Positions 8,066-18,200 of a DNA stretch of 64,000 nt are shown here, one piece after another (the stretch's first letter is position 1; every line of letters begins with the position of its first letter). The DNA is taken from assembly GCF_007859675.1 (NCBI RefSeq), contig NZ_CP042305.1, forward strand, positions 2,356,001 through 2,420,000. Reading direction: 5' to 3'. The translations under genes were made by a program, and so were the position numbers. The stretch comes from Humibacter ginsenosidimutans (GTDB lineage: Bacteria; Actinomycetota; Actinomycetes; Actinomycetales; Microbacteriaceae). The notes beneath the pieces were generated by a model. That model ran no database searches, was not told the origin of the DNA, and saw only the letters and a list, made by a program, of their open reading frames with translations.

Positions 8066-10240
8066 TCAGTCCGCGGCGACGACGAGGTCGCTGATGCGCG
8101 CGTCGCCCGCCGCGACCTCCTCGAACTCCGCCTGGATCTCGGCGCGACCGAGCAACTCGGTCATGCGACGACGGCGCTGACGCGGGATGAGCGTCACGAC
8201 GGTGCCCTGCTTGCCCGCGCGGCCGGTGCGGCCCGAGCGGTGCAGGTACGTCTTGTACTCGTCGGGGGCATCCGCCTGGATGACCAGGTCGATGTCGTCG
8301 ACGTGGATGCCCCGCGCGGCGACATCCGTCGCCACCAGCACCGAGACGCGTCCGTTCGACAGCTTGTCGAGGTTGCGCTGACGGCGCGACTGGCTCAGGT
8401 CGCCGTGCAGCGACACCGCGGGGATCCCCGCGTCGTCGAGCTGGTCGGCCAGCTGCTCGGCGAACGCGCGGGTGCGCGCGAAGACGAGCGTCTTGCCGTC
8501 GCGATCGGCGAGCTGCTCGACGATCTGGCCCTTCTCGCGGTGCTCGATGACGAACACACGGTGGTCGATGGTTCCGGATGCCTGATCCTCACCCGCCACC
8601 TCGTGCACCGCCGGCTCCACGAGGAACTCGTCGACCAGGTTGGCCACACCGGAGTCGAGCGTCGCCGAGAACAGCAGCTTCTGGCCGCCCTCCGAGGTCT
8701 GGCGCAGAATGCGCTGCACCGGCTCGAGGAATCCGAGGTCGCACATGTGGTCGGCCTCGTCGAGCACCGTGATGGCGACCTCGCTGAGGTCGAGGTGCCC
8801 CTGCGCGATGAGGTCCTCGATGCGACCGGGCGTGCCGATCACGATGTCGACGCCGCGGCGCAGCGCACCCACCTGACGGGCCTGCGGCACGCCGCCGTAG
8901 ATCTGGGTGGTGAAGAGACCCACGCTGCGGGCGATCGGCTGCACGGTGCGGTCGATCTGCAGGGCGAGCTCACGGGTCGGCGCCATGATCAGCGCGCGCG
9001 GCGCGCGACCCATGGTGCGCTTGCCGTTCGCACGACCCGACTCGGCCCACAGCTGCATGAGGCGCTCCACGAGCGGGGCGCCGAACGCGATGGTCTTGCC
9101 ACTGCCGGTGCGGCCGCGGCCGAGCACGTCACGACCCGCGAGCACCTCGGGGATGGTCGCTGCCTGGATCGGGAACGGCGCCTCGGCGCCGAGCTCGGAG
9201 AGTGCGCGCACGATGTTGCCACCGAGTCCGAGGTCACCGAAGCTCACGCCGTCGACATCGGATGCCTCGATCGCCTCGGCCTGCAGCCGCTCGAGCACGA
9301 CGTCGTCGGCCGGCGAGAAGGAGTGCTGCTCGTCACGCTTCGGGTAGAAGTCGGACTCACGGCGCTCGCGGGGCGCATCCGAACGACGGTCGCCGCGCTC
9401 GCCGTCGAAGCGGCGCGCGGGACGGTCGTCGAAGGAACGGCGGGGACGGTCGTCGTTGAAAGACCGACGCGGACGGTCGTCGAAGGAGCGACGCGGACGG
9501 TCATCCTCACGACGCGGCGCACGGTCGCCGTCGAAGCGACGGGCGGGACGGTCGTCATTGTCGAAACGGCGGGCCGGGCGGTCGTCGAAGCGACGCGGCT
9601 GGCGGTCACCGTCGTCGAAGCGGCGACGGGGACGGTCGTCGTCATAACGACGGGCAGGGCGCTCGTCGTTGTCGAAGCGACGGGCAGGGCGGGCGTCGTT
9701 GTCGAAGCGACGGGCAGGGCGGGCGTCGTCGTCGAAGCGGCGACGCGGGCGGTCGTCGTCGTAACGACGCGCGCCGCGCTGGTCGTCGTACCGACGGCCG
9801 CCACGGTCGTTGCGGCCCTGGCGATCGTCATACGAACGACGCTCGCCACCGTACGAGCGACGGTCGTCGCGACCGTTGCGGTCGTACCTCGGGCGGTCGT
9901 CGCGCGCCGGGCGCTCGTCGCGCTGGCCGCGGTATCCGCCGTTGCCGCGCTCGGTACGCGAGTAGTCGCGCTCGCCGCGAGCGTCACGGCGCGCATCGCC
10001 GCGAGCATCGTCGCGAGTGCCGCGCGGACGCTCGGCGGCGTGACCGCGGGCGGCGCGCTCGTCGGAGGTCCAGCGGCGCTTCTTGGGCGCATCCGCATCC
10101 TCGGGGCGGTAGCCGCGGTGGCCGGCGCTGCGGCTGCCGGGCTTGGAACCCGACTTCGCGCCGTACGTCTTCTGGCCGTTCGACTTCTTCGCGTAGGGGT
10201 CGAAGTTCGGTCGGCCGGCAGGCTTCTGGTTCTTGGGCAT
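8066..10240 (-). CDS. DEAD-box ATP-dependent RNA helicase with long Arg/Asp-rich N-terminal extension
   Basis: 724 residues. The C-terminal helicase core has all landmarks in order: GRTGSGKT (Walker A), [33 protein letters not shown] and [10 protein letters not shown]. Residues about 60-330 are low complexity, built of repeats such as RPARRFDDD and DDRPRRSFD, plus RGQRD/GGRRYDD phrases. This is far longer than in usual RhlE/CsdA-type proteins and is expected to be disordered and RNA-binding. Role: RNA unwinding, ribosome assembly or cold adaptation by family knowledge. ATG 10240 ([16 protein letters not shown]) was chosen over an upstream in-frame start because the preceding residues are not protein-like. 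A leader of up to about 290 bases precedes it. Confidence 0.95.
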   Translation of the reverse strand: MPKNQKPAGRPNFDPYAKKSNGQKTYGAKSGSKPGSRSAGHRGYRPEDADAPKKRRWTSDERAARGHAAERPRGTRDDARGDARRDARGERDYSRTERGNGGYRGQRDERPARDDRPRYDRNGRDDRRSYGGERRSYDDRQGRNDRGGRRYDDQRGARRYDDDRPRRRFDDDARPARRFDNDARPARRFDNDERPARRYDDDRPRRRFDDGDRQPRRFDDRPARRFDNDDRPARRFDGDRAPRREDDRPRRSFDDRPRRSFNDDRPRRSFDDRPARRFDGERGDRRSDAPRERRESDFYPKRDEQHSFSPADDVVLERLQAEAIEASDVDGVSFGDLGLGGNIVRALSELGAEAPFPIQAATIPEVLAGRDVLGRGRTGSGKTIAFGAPLVERLMQLWAESGRANGKRTMGRAPRALIMAPTRELALQIDRTVQPIARSVGLFTTQIYGGVPQARQVGALRRGVDIVIGTPGRIEDLIAQGHLDLSEVAITVLDEADHMCDLGFLEPVQRILRQTSEGGQKLLFSATLDSGVANLVDEFLVEPAVHEVAGEDQASGTIDHRVFVIEHREKGQIVEQLADRDGKTLVFARTRAFAEQLADQLDDAGIPAVSLHGDLSQSRRQRNLDKLSNGRVSVLVATDVAARGIHVDDIDLVIQADAPDEYKTYLHRSGRTGRAGKQGTVVTLIPRQRRRRMTELLGRAEIQAEFEEVAAGDARISDLVVAAD
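9380..9960 (-). repeat. Degenerate repeats encoding the Arg/Asp tail of the helicase
   Basis: Imperfect 24-36 base units, seen on the + strand as runs of CGTCGTCGAAGCGACGG-like sequence, code for repeated [18 protein letters not shown] motifs. The array is in frame throughout, so changes in copy number would alter tail length without breaking the gene. Confidence 0.8.
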
Positions 10241-10534
10241 GATGGTTCTTCTGGGTTGGTCTCGAGTGTGCACGGCAGAATCCACGACAGGTCGTCGCGT
10301 TCTTGCTTCAGCCGTCGGGATGCAGCGCTGAGCGCGCCTCTCCACGAGGAATCGCAGGCGTTGTGCCTGAGCATGCAATGGCCATCCGCCGCGGCGTACA
10401 TCGACGCAAGAGGTGCAGAGAGCACCAGGCGGAACCGGCCCGAAAGACTTACAAACCCATCCGCGCGAGTGCGCGGTGTCCTGAGCCGACTGATCAAGTG
10501 TACAGGATGCCCGCTGGCAGCCCGCTGAGCGCGG
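10241..10534 (-). other. 294-base gene-free region, possible long leader of the helicase gene
   Basis: No credible small gene is seen on either strand. The region separates two same-strand genes (LtrA upstream, helicase downstream). Cold-shock helicase genes often carry long 5' leaders, so part may be transcribed, but I see no defined RNA family or convincing promoter. Confidence 0.35.
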
Positions 10535-11692
10535 TCAGCCGGTCGCGGCGCGCCCGCGCGTTCCCCACTCCACCATGAGCATCAGCACGACGACGACCAC
10601 GATCACGGCGAGCTGCACGATCACCGGCGCCGCCAGCCCGACGAGGCCCGTGGCCAGGGCCAGCACCGCGCCGACGAGCCGCCACACGGCGAAACCGAGA
10701 CCGAGCGTCACGCGATAGGCCGCCTCGCCGAGCAGGAAGACCGCGACGCCCGCCGCGATGAACCACACGAACGCTGCGGGAGCCACCGCCAGCGCATCCA
10801 CCAGCGAGCCGTGCAGACCGGATGCCAGATAGATCAGCCCCACGATCATCACGAGGTGGTCCACGTAGAACGCCGTCACTCCGAGGCTGGCGCGACGCGG
10901 CGGCGACGCGTGCTCCATCACCCGCACCGCGCGTTCGTCATCTCCGGAGAAGTAGCACCACCACAGCGCAGCGACGACAGCGACGGTCGCGATCGCGCCG
11001 ATGACCGCCGCCGGGAGTTCGTGCCTGGCCAGCCCCGCGCCCACGGACACGATCGACTCGCCGAACACGATGATCATCACGGCGCCGTGGCGCTCGACGA
11101 AGTGCGCGGGCCCGAGAGCGAACCCCACTCGACGCGCGACCGTCGCCGAGATCGCGAAGAACACGAACGGCAGCAGCCAGAACAGCCAGTCGAGCGGGCC
11201 GGTGACGAAGCCGGCCGCGATCAGGCTCGCTGCCGCCAGCAGGTTCAGCGGTCCGACCCTGAGCATCGCGCGCACGCTGCTCGTGCCGCCTCGACCGATG
11301 AAGAGACCCGCGTGGATGACGACGACGACCGCATACGAGACGCCGAACAGCAGGCCGTACCGGCCCCAGGCATCCGGGAGGGCCAGCGACATCACGAGGA
11401 ACGCCGCCATCGCGGTCAACAGCAGCAGCCGGCTGACCAGCGTCTGCTCCGCGGCCTGGTTGGTGAGCCAGGAGTAGGCGTCGTACATCCACCACACGAC
11501 CCCGACCGTGATCGCCGCCTGCACGGCCACGACGGCGGTGGGATGCTCCACGATCGCCTCCGCCACCTGGCTCACCGCATACACGAAGACGAGGTCGAAC
11601 AGCAGCTCGAGCGTCGACACCCGCGAGGCGACGTGGCCGGTGCGGCCAAGCGCGGGAGGTCTGCGGGAGGTCACGACCTCTATTCTCGCCAC
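10535..11692 (-). CDS. Low temperature requirement protein A (LtrA) family membrane protein
   Basis: 385 residues with about ten hydrophobic helices. LtrA landmarks are LELLFDLVFVYAVSQ near the N-terminus and ERHGAVMIIVFGESIVSVG in the middle. The family is named for a Listeria gene needed for growth at low temperature; its transport or enzymatic role is not established. GTG 11692 is taken as the start, but an in-frame GTG at 11674 is equally possible and neither has a clear ribosome site. It lies upstream of the DEAD-box helicase on the same strand, a possible link to cold growth, though 294 bases separate them. Confidence 0.9.
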   Translation of the reverse strand: MARIEVVTSRRPPALGRTGHVASRVSTLELLFDLVFVYAVSQVAEAIVEHPTAVVAVQAAITVGVVWWMYDAYSWLTNQAAEQTLVSRLLLLTAMAAFLVMSLALPDAWGRYGLLFGVSYAVVVVIHAGLFIGRGGTSSVRAMLRVGPLNLLAAASLIAAGFVTGPLDWLFWLLPFVFFAISATVARRVGFALGPAHFVERHGAVMIIVFGESIVSVGAGLARHELPAAVIGAIATVAVVAALWWCYFSGDDERAVRVMEHASPPRRASLGVTAFYVDHLVMIVGLIYLASGLHGSLVDALAVAPAAFVWFIAAGVAVFLLGEAAYRVTLGLGFAVWRLVGAVLALATGLVGLAAPVIVQLAVIVVVVVLMLMVEWGTRGRAATG

Positions 11693-11904
11693 GCCGCTGC
11701 ATGACGCCAGGCCCGGGTTGTCAGCGAAGGCGACTCACCCCCTGGCCGAACCGCCGCGGCCTCGGTGCTCGCCGCCCTCCTGCATCACGGTCTCGGCCAG
11801 GACGAGTCGACGACATGACCTAGCGTCGGAGCGCTCCGCATCCCTGCATTGGGTCGGAGCGGCGGCGAGGCACAGTGCGCGCACCGCGCGAAGGGATGTG
11901 ATCG

Positions 11905-12396
11905 GTGGACGCCACGGCGACAGCGACATGGGTCTTGGTCGGCGTGAGCCTGCTCAGTGCCGGGTTCATCGGGTGGCAGCTCATCGATGCGACGCGGGCG
12001 CGCAATGCGCAGACGACGTTCCTCCGGCGCCAGGAGACCATGCGGGTGTACGTGTCGGGCCGCGCGGGTCAGGGCGGCTCCGGTGTCGAGCTGCCGAGAG
12101 ACAGTGATCCGGATGCCGTCGCCGCCCTCATCGAGAAGGCGAAGACGGACGAACTGTCGCGTCGCGCCATCCGCGACTACCTCAACTATTGGGAGTCGAT
12201 CGCCACCGGCGCGCGGTTCGGCGTGCTCGATCGGGACATGCTGGCCGCCCAAGTGGGCCCCAAGCTCGAGCACATCTGGACCAGCTACTCGCCGTACATC
12301 CAGTGGATCCGCTCGACCGAGGTCCCGCCGACGTTCATGGTGGAACTCGAGGGCCTGCTGAGGGAGTGGCGCAAGGCATCCATGTCAGTGGCGTGA
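11905..12396 (+). CDS. Membrane-anchored DUF4760-like protein
   Basis: 163 residues. One N-terminal hydrophobic helix (WVLVGVSLLSAGFIGWQLI) is followed by a helical soluble region with AIRDYLNYWESIATGARFGV and IWTSYSPYIQWIR. The phrase 'YLNYWE.IA.G...GVLD...' resembles DUF4760 proteins of unknown function. GTG 11905 has AAGGGA 8 bases upstream. It is divergent from LtrA and followed by about 290 gene-free bases before the sulfatase, so it seems monocistronic. No partner or regulator is evident. Confidence 0.75.
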   Translation: MDATATATWVLVGVSLLSAGFIGWQLIDATRARNAQTTFLRRQETMRVYVSGRAGQGGSGVELPRDSDPDAVAALIEKAKTDELSRRAIRDYLNYWESIATGARFGVLDRDMLAAQVGPKLEHIWTSYSPYIQWIRSTEVPPTFMVELEGLLREWRKASMSVA

Positions 12397-12685
12397 CCCG
12401 CCGATTCGACGGGTGCTGCAGTGTCGTCTCCCACGACGCACACCGCTCTCGGCGAGGCTTCACCCCGCACGGGCGACGCGGTCCCCACGAATCGGGGTTT
12501 GCATGAGGGAACACCCGTGTGCCGCCTGGGCGGGCGCGAGTCAGACGTCCCCGTCGCGCTGGTTCACCCTGTTGAGGGGTTGATCGGGCATCGGCGCCGG
12601 GTGAGCGTAGTGGCATGGCGGGCGCTCCGATGACCGTGCCCCGCTGCCCAAGGCCGTCAGTCGAGCAAGAGAAGAGGTCTCCAGA
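12397..12685 (+). other. Gene-free stretch upstream of the arylsulfatase
   Basis: 289 bases with no credible coding sequence. A short stem (GTCGT, CTCCC, ACGAC) near 12422-12437 could end the upstream gene. AGAGG at about 12672 precedes the sulfatase ATG. I see no clear operator. Confidence 0.3.
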
Positions 12686-15037
12686 ATGTCTCACGATGGA
12701 GTCCAGCGCGCCGCGCTTCCCATCCCGGATCTCGCCTACACCGGCACCGTCACGTACGATGCCACCGATCCGGACACGCACTACCCTCCCATCACCGAGC
12801 TGCGGCCGCCGGCGGGTGCGCCGAACGTGGCCGTCATCCTGATCGACGACTGCGGGTTCGGGGCATCCAGCGCCTTCGGCGGCCCGATCGCCACCCCGAA
12901 CTTCGAGAGGCTCGCTGCAAAAGGGCTCAAGTACACCCGGTTCCATACGACCGCGCTCTGCTCGCCGACGCGCGCCGCCCTGCTGTCCGGACGCAACCAC
13001 CACTCCGTCGGCATGGGTGGCATCACCGAGATCGCGACCAGTGCCCCCGGCTACAACTCGCTGCGTCCCAACGACTGCGCGCCGCTGGCCGAGACACTGC
13101 GCCTCAACGGATACTCAACGGCCCAGTTCGGAAAGTGCCACGAGGTGCCGGTGTGGGAGACCAGCCCCGTCGGGCCCTTCGGCCACTGGCCCACCCCGGG
13201 CGGCGGCTTCGAGTACTTCTACGGGTTCATCGGCGGCGAGACGAACCAGTGGTACCCGGCTCTCTACGAGGGCACCACGCCGGTCGAGCCGTGGGGCACG
13301 CCGGAGCAGGGATACCACTTCATGGCGGACATGACGGACAAGGCAGTGGCCTGGGTCCGGCAGCAGAAGGCGCTCGCTCCCGACAAGCCGTTCTTCACCT
13401 ACTTCGCTCCCGGAGCCACCCACGCGCCCCACCACGTGCCGACCGAATGGGCGGACACGTACAAGGGCAAGTTCGACCAGGGCTGGGACAGGCTTCGCGA
13501 GGAGACCTTCGCCCGCCAGAAGGAACTGGGCGTCATCCCGCAGGATGCCGACCTCACCCCGCGCAACGAGGGCATCCCGTCGTGGGATGAGATGAGCGAC
13601 GAGTTGAAGCCGGTGCTGGCCCGCGAGATGGAGGTCTACGCCGGGTTCCTTGCGTACGCCGACCACTACGTCGGCGCATTCCTCGACTCGCTCGACGACA
13701 TGGGCGTGCTGGATGACACGCTCGTCTACCTGATCATCGGCGACAACGGCGCCTCAGGCGAGGGCACCATGAAGGGCACGACCAACGAGTCGTTCACCCT
13801 GAACGGCATGACGGCACTGGAGACCGACGAGTTCCTCATCGCGCACAAGGACGAGCTGGGCACGCCGCGCTCGTACAACCACTATGCCGTGGCCTGGGCG
13901 CACGCCATGGACACTCCCTACCAGTGGACCAAGCAGATCGCCTCGCACTGGGGCGGCACCCGCAACGGCACCATCGTGTCCTGGCCCAACGGAATCCGGG
14001 CGCGAGGCGAGATCCGCAATCAGTTCGCGCACGTCATCGACGTCGCCCCCACCGTGCTCGAGGCCGCAGGCATCCCCGAGCCGCACACGGTCAACGGCGT
14101 CACACAGCGCCCCTACGAGGGCGTCGCCATGAACTACTCGTTCGACGACGGGGATGCCGAGGAACGGCACACCACGCAGTACTTCGAGATGTTCGGCAAC
14201 CGAGCCATCTATCACAAGGGCTGGACGGCGGTCGCCCGCCACAAGTTCCCCTGGCAGGGCTCGACGCACGGTCTCGACGAGGACGTTTGGGAGCTCTACG
14301 ACGTGGAGAAGGATTGGACCCAGTCGCACGACCTCGCGTCGAAGGAACCGGAGAGACTGGCCGAGCTGCAGCGGCTTTTCCTCATTCAGGCGGCTCGATT
14401 CAATGTGCTGCCGATGGACGTGCGTTCCATCGAGCGCTTCAACCCCGATCTGGCCGGACGGCCGACCCTTGTCAAGGGCGACAGCCAGATCTTCTTCCCC
14501 GGCATGAAGCGGCTCACCGAGAACTCAGTCCTTAGCATCAAGAACAAGTCGCACACGGTGACCGCGAAGATCTCCGTGCCCGACGGCGGCGCCGAGGGCG
14601 CCATCATCGCGCAGGGCGGCGCATTCGGCGGCTGGAGTCTCTACCTCAAGAACGGTGCACTGGCCTACGCCTACAACCTGCTCGGCGTGCGCACCGAGCA
14701 CGTGCGATCGGATCGCGCCCTCACGTCGGGCGAGCACGAGGTACGGATGCAGTTCGCGTACGCAGGAGGCGGCCTTGCGAAGGGTGGAACGGTCACCCTC
14801 TACGACGGAGAAGAGATCATGGGCACAGGGGCCATCTCGGCGACCATGCCGATGACCATCTCCGTCGACGAATCGGTGGATGTCGGCCGCGACATCGCGA
14901 CTCGGGTCACGGATGACTACACGGGCGGCGAATTCACCGGAACCATCGACTGGGTGCGACTCGACATCGGCGACGACGACCAGTCCCACCTCGTCGACCC
15001 CCACCACCTCGTGGCGAACGCCATGATGCGGCAATAG
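12686..15037 (+). CDS. Sulfatase / arylsulfatase
   Basis: 783 residues with no signal peptide. The alkaline-phosphatase-like fold begins with NVAVILIDDCGFG (metal ligands Asp54/Asp55). Cys92 in CSPTRAALLSGR is the C-x-P-x-R site converted to formylglycine by FGE-type enzymes. FGKCHEVP, GATHAPHHVP and IGDNGASGEG supply further active-site ligands. The C-terminal 200 residues form a beta-rich domain, as in the long class of bacterial arylsulfatases, which cleave sulfate esters. No FGE gene and no sulfate transporter lie in this window, so the maturase must be elsewhere. The gene converges on the RND permease across a long inverted repeat. Confidence 0.93.
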   Translation: MSHDGVQRAALPIPDLAYTGTVTYDATDPDTHYPPITELRPPAGAPNVAVILIDDCGFGASSAFGGPIATPNFERLAAKGLKYTRFHTTALCSPTRAALLSGRNHHSVGMGGITEIATSAPGYNSLRPNDCAPLAETLRLNGYSTAQFGKCHEVPVWETSPVGPFGHWPTPGGGFEYFYGFIGGETNQWYPALYEGTTPVEPWGTPEQGYHFMADMTDKAVAWVRQQKALAPDKPFFTYFAPGATHAPHHVPTEWADTYKGKFDQGWDRLREETFARQKELGVIPQDADLTPRNEGIPSWDEMSDELKPVLAREMEVYAGFLAYADHYVGAFLDSLDDMGVLDDTLVYLIIGDNGASGEGTMKGTTNESFTLNGMTALETDEFLIAHKDELGTPRSYNHYAVAWAHAMDTPYQWTKQIASHWGGTRNGTIVSWPNGIRARGEIRNQFAHVIDVAPTVLEAAGIPEPHTVNGVTQRPYEGVAMNYSFDDGDAEERHTTQYFEMFGNRAIYHKGWTAVARHKFPWQGSTHGLDEDVWELYDVEKDWTQSHDLASKEPERLAELQRLFLIQAARFNVLPMDVRSIERFNPDLAGRPTLVKGDSQIFFPGMKRLTENSVLSIKNKSHTVTAKISVPDGGAEGAIIAQGGAFGGWSLYLKNGALAYAYNLLGVRTEHVRSDRALTSGEHEVRMQFAYAGGGLAKGGTVTLYDGEEIMGTGAISATMPMTISVDESVDVGRDIATRVTDDYTGGEFTGTIDWVRLDIGDDDQSHLVDPHHLVANAMMRQ

Positions 15038-15098
15038 TGCGCAGGGCGGGCACGCTGAGGCCGCGTTCCAGGCGGCCATGTCGCGCGACTGATCGCCC

Positions 15099-15171
15099 CT
15101 GCCGTTTTCAGGACATTCGGCGACTCAGCCACATAGTGGGCTCGGGTCGCGATATGTCCTGAAAACGGCAG
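15099..15171. repeat. Long inverted repeat between convergent genes
   Basis: Perfect 18-bp arms CTGCCGTTTTCAGGACAT (15099-15116) and its complement (15154-15171) enclose a 37-base spacer. It lies between the convergent sulfatase and RND genes, so it could act as a terminator, but the AT-containing arms and long loop look more like a mobile intergenic palindrome. Confidence 0.7.
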
Positions 15172-15242
15172 CGGAGAGGCGGCCGACCCGGAGAGGCGGC
15201 CCATCCGCAGGGGCGACCCGACCCGGAAGGCGGCCGAACGCC

Positions 15243-18200
15243 TCAGCCGGCCGGGGTCGGCTCCGGCACGGTCGGCGACGGCTCGTCCGGCGTCGACGGC
15301 GCATCGGATGCCGGCGGCGTCGGCTCCGTGCTGCCTCCGCCCGGGCCGCCGCCGGTACCGCCGTCGCCCGCACCACCCGCCGCGTCTCCGCCGCCGCGCT
15401 TCGCCGCCTTGCGCGCCCGCCGCCGGTCGCGCGCACCCTCCACGAGGTTGTACAGCGTCGGCAGCACCACGAGCGTGAGCAGCGTCGACGACACGAGGCC
15501 GCCGATCACGATGATCGCCAGCGGCTGCGAGATGAACCCGCCGTGTCCGGTGACGCCGAGCGCCATCGGCAACAGCGCGAAGATCGTCGCCAGAGCCGTC
15601 ATCAGAATGGGCCGCAGACGGCGGGACGCGCCGTGCCGCACGGCATCCGGCACCGACAGTCCCTTCGTGCGGTACTGATTCACCAGGTCGATGAGCACGA
15701 TGGCGTTGGTCACCACGATGCCGATCAGCATGAGCATGCCGATGAGGGATGCCACGCCCAGCGGCACGCCCGAGATGATCTGCAGCCCGATGGCGCCGGT
15801 CGCCGCGAACGGGATGGAGACGAGCAGCAGCAGCGGCTGGCGCAGCGACTTGAACGTCGCCACCATCACCACGTACACGATGAGGATGGCGGCGAGCATC
15901 GCCAGCCCCAGCTGGGAGAACGCGCTTCCCTGGTCGGCCGTGACGCCGCCGATGGTGGCGGATGCCCCGCTCGGCAAGTCCACCTTCTTCAGCGCGTTCG
16001 ACACCTGCGTGTTCGCCGTGGTGAGGTCGTCGCCGACGGGGTTGGCGGTGACCGCCGCGCTCTGCAGACCCTTCTGCGTGGTGACCGTCGCCGGTCCCTT
16101 CGCGTCGTGCACGTCGGCGAGCGTCGACAGCGGCTGCGGGCCGCGCACGGTCTGGATCTGCAGGTTCTTCAGCGCGTCGACCGTCATCGGCTGGTTCTTG
16201 TCGGCGATGTAGATGGTGAGCGACGTGTCATTGATCGACACGGTTCCCGTCTGCGTCGGCTGCATGGCCTGCGACACCTGGGTGCCCACCGCCACCTCGC
16301 TCAGGCCGTACTCGGCGGCCGTGGTGCGATTCACGCTGACGGCGATGTAGGGCAGCGTCGAGGCGAGGTTGCTCGTCACCTGGTTCACCGAGCTCAGCTT
16401 GTCGAGCTGGTCGACCACGGAGTCGGTCGCGGCGTGCAGATCGGCCTGGTTCGACGCGGTGATGTCCACCTCGATGCTGCTCGATCCGCCGAAGCCGGCG
16501 CTCGACGACACCTGCAGATCGCCAGGCACGTCGAGGCCCTTGAGCTGCTTCTGCACCGTGGCCTGCAGGGCATCCTGGTCGGCGTTCTCGTCGGTGGTGA
16601 TCGAGAAGCTGGCGGTGTTCGCACCGCCGCCGCCGAAGGCATCCGCGAGCGCACTGCCCGACGTGCCGATCGAGAGTTGCACGGTCTCGATGCCGTCGAT
16701 TCCCCGGAGCTTCTTCTCGACCACGGTCGCCGCGTCGTCCTCGGCCTGCAGGCTCGTGCCCGGCTCGAAGGTCTGCGTCACCGAGAGGGTGTTCTGCCCG
16801 CTCGATCCCAAGAAGTTCGTCTTCATCAGGGGCGCGAGCGCCAGCGTTCCGCCCAGCACCAGCACGGCGACGATGATCGTCACCGCAGAGTGCTTCAGCG
16901 TGAAGTTGATGATCGGCAGGTAGCCGCGCTGCAGGCGCGATGGATGCTCGAGCTCGTCGTGCCCGCTCGCCACGGCCTCGCCGATCGACATGTGGCTCGC
17001 TTCGTCGTCGGCCTGCTGCTCGGCCGTCACGCCGTTCTTCGCCTTCTTCGGCTTCGGCGGGCGCAGGAACCAGTACGCGAGCACCGGCACGATCGTGAGC
17101 GCCACGAGCAACGACGACAGCAGGGCGATGGTCACGGTGACCGCGAACGGCCGGAACAGCTCACCTGTCACGTCGCCGACGAAGGCGATCGGCAGGAACA
17201 CCGCGACGGTCGTGATGGTCGACGCGGTGACGGCACCAGCCACTTCGCGCACCGCCGAGAGGATGCTCTGCGCGCGATCGACCCCGGCCACGAGATGTCG
17301 CTTGATGTTCTCGATGACCACGATGGAGTCATCCACGACACGCCCGATGGCGATGGTCAGACCGCCGAGCGTGATGATGTTGAGCGTGTAGCCGCTGGCC
17401 CACATGCCGATGAAGGTGATGAGCACCGACGTGGGAATGGAGATGGCCGTCACGAGCGTCGACCTGATCGAGAGCAGGAAGATCAGGATGATGACCACGG
17501 CGAACAGCAGGCCGAGCAGTCCCTCCTCGGCCAGCGAGTTGATCGACTGCTCGATGAACGGCGCCTGGTCGAAGACCGACGTGAACTTCGCGTTGTGTCC
17601 GAGGGATGCCTCGAAGCCCGAGACCTGCTTCTTCACCTCGTTCGACACCTCCACCGTGTTGGCGGTGGGCGTCTTCGTGACCGCGATGGTGAGCGCGGGC
17701 TTGCCGTTCACACGCGAGATCGACGTGGTGGGGTCATCCGTGATCGCCACCGTCGCGACGTCGCCGATGGTGTGCACTGCAGGAGTCTGGGCGGCCTGAG
17801 CCGCCTCGGCCGCGGCGGCGCTCTGCGAGGACCCTGCACCCTCGGACCCCGCGCGGTCCGCGGCGCTCGACGCCGCCGACCCGGTCGACGCCGATGTCGA
17901 GGTCACGAGCGGCAGTTTCGCGATCTCGTCGACCGAGGTGATCGTCTGCCCTGCCTGCACATTGAGCGTCTTGCCATCGGCGGTGATGGAGCCGGCCCCG
18001 ACGAGCACGCCGTTCTGCTGCAGCGCGGTCTGGATGGACTGAACGCTCACGCCGTCGGCGGCCATCTTGGCCGGGTCGGGCGTGATGGTCACGCGCTGTC
18101 CGACGGCGCCGATGAGCTGCGCGGAGGCGACGCCGTCCATCTTGGTGATGTCGGGCAGCACCAGGCGGTCGATGTCGGCGGCGAGCTGCTTCTCGCTCTG

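Noticed and set aside
12335..13003. 222-codon minus-strand frame over the sulfatase 5' end
   Set aside because: Antisense to the sulfatase metal site and to gene-free DNA; no protein-like sequence.
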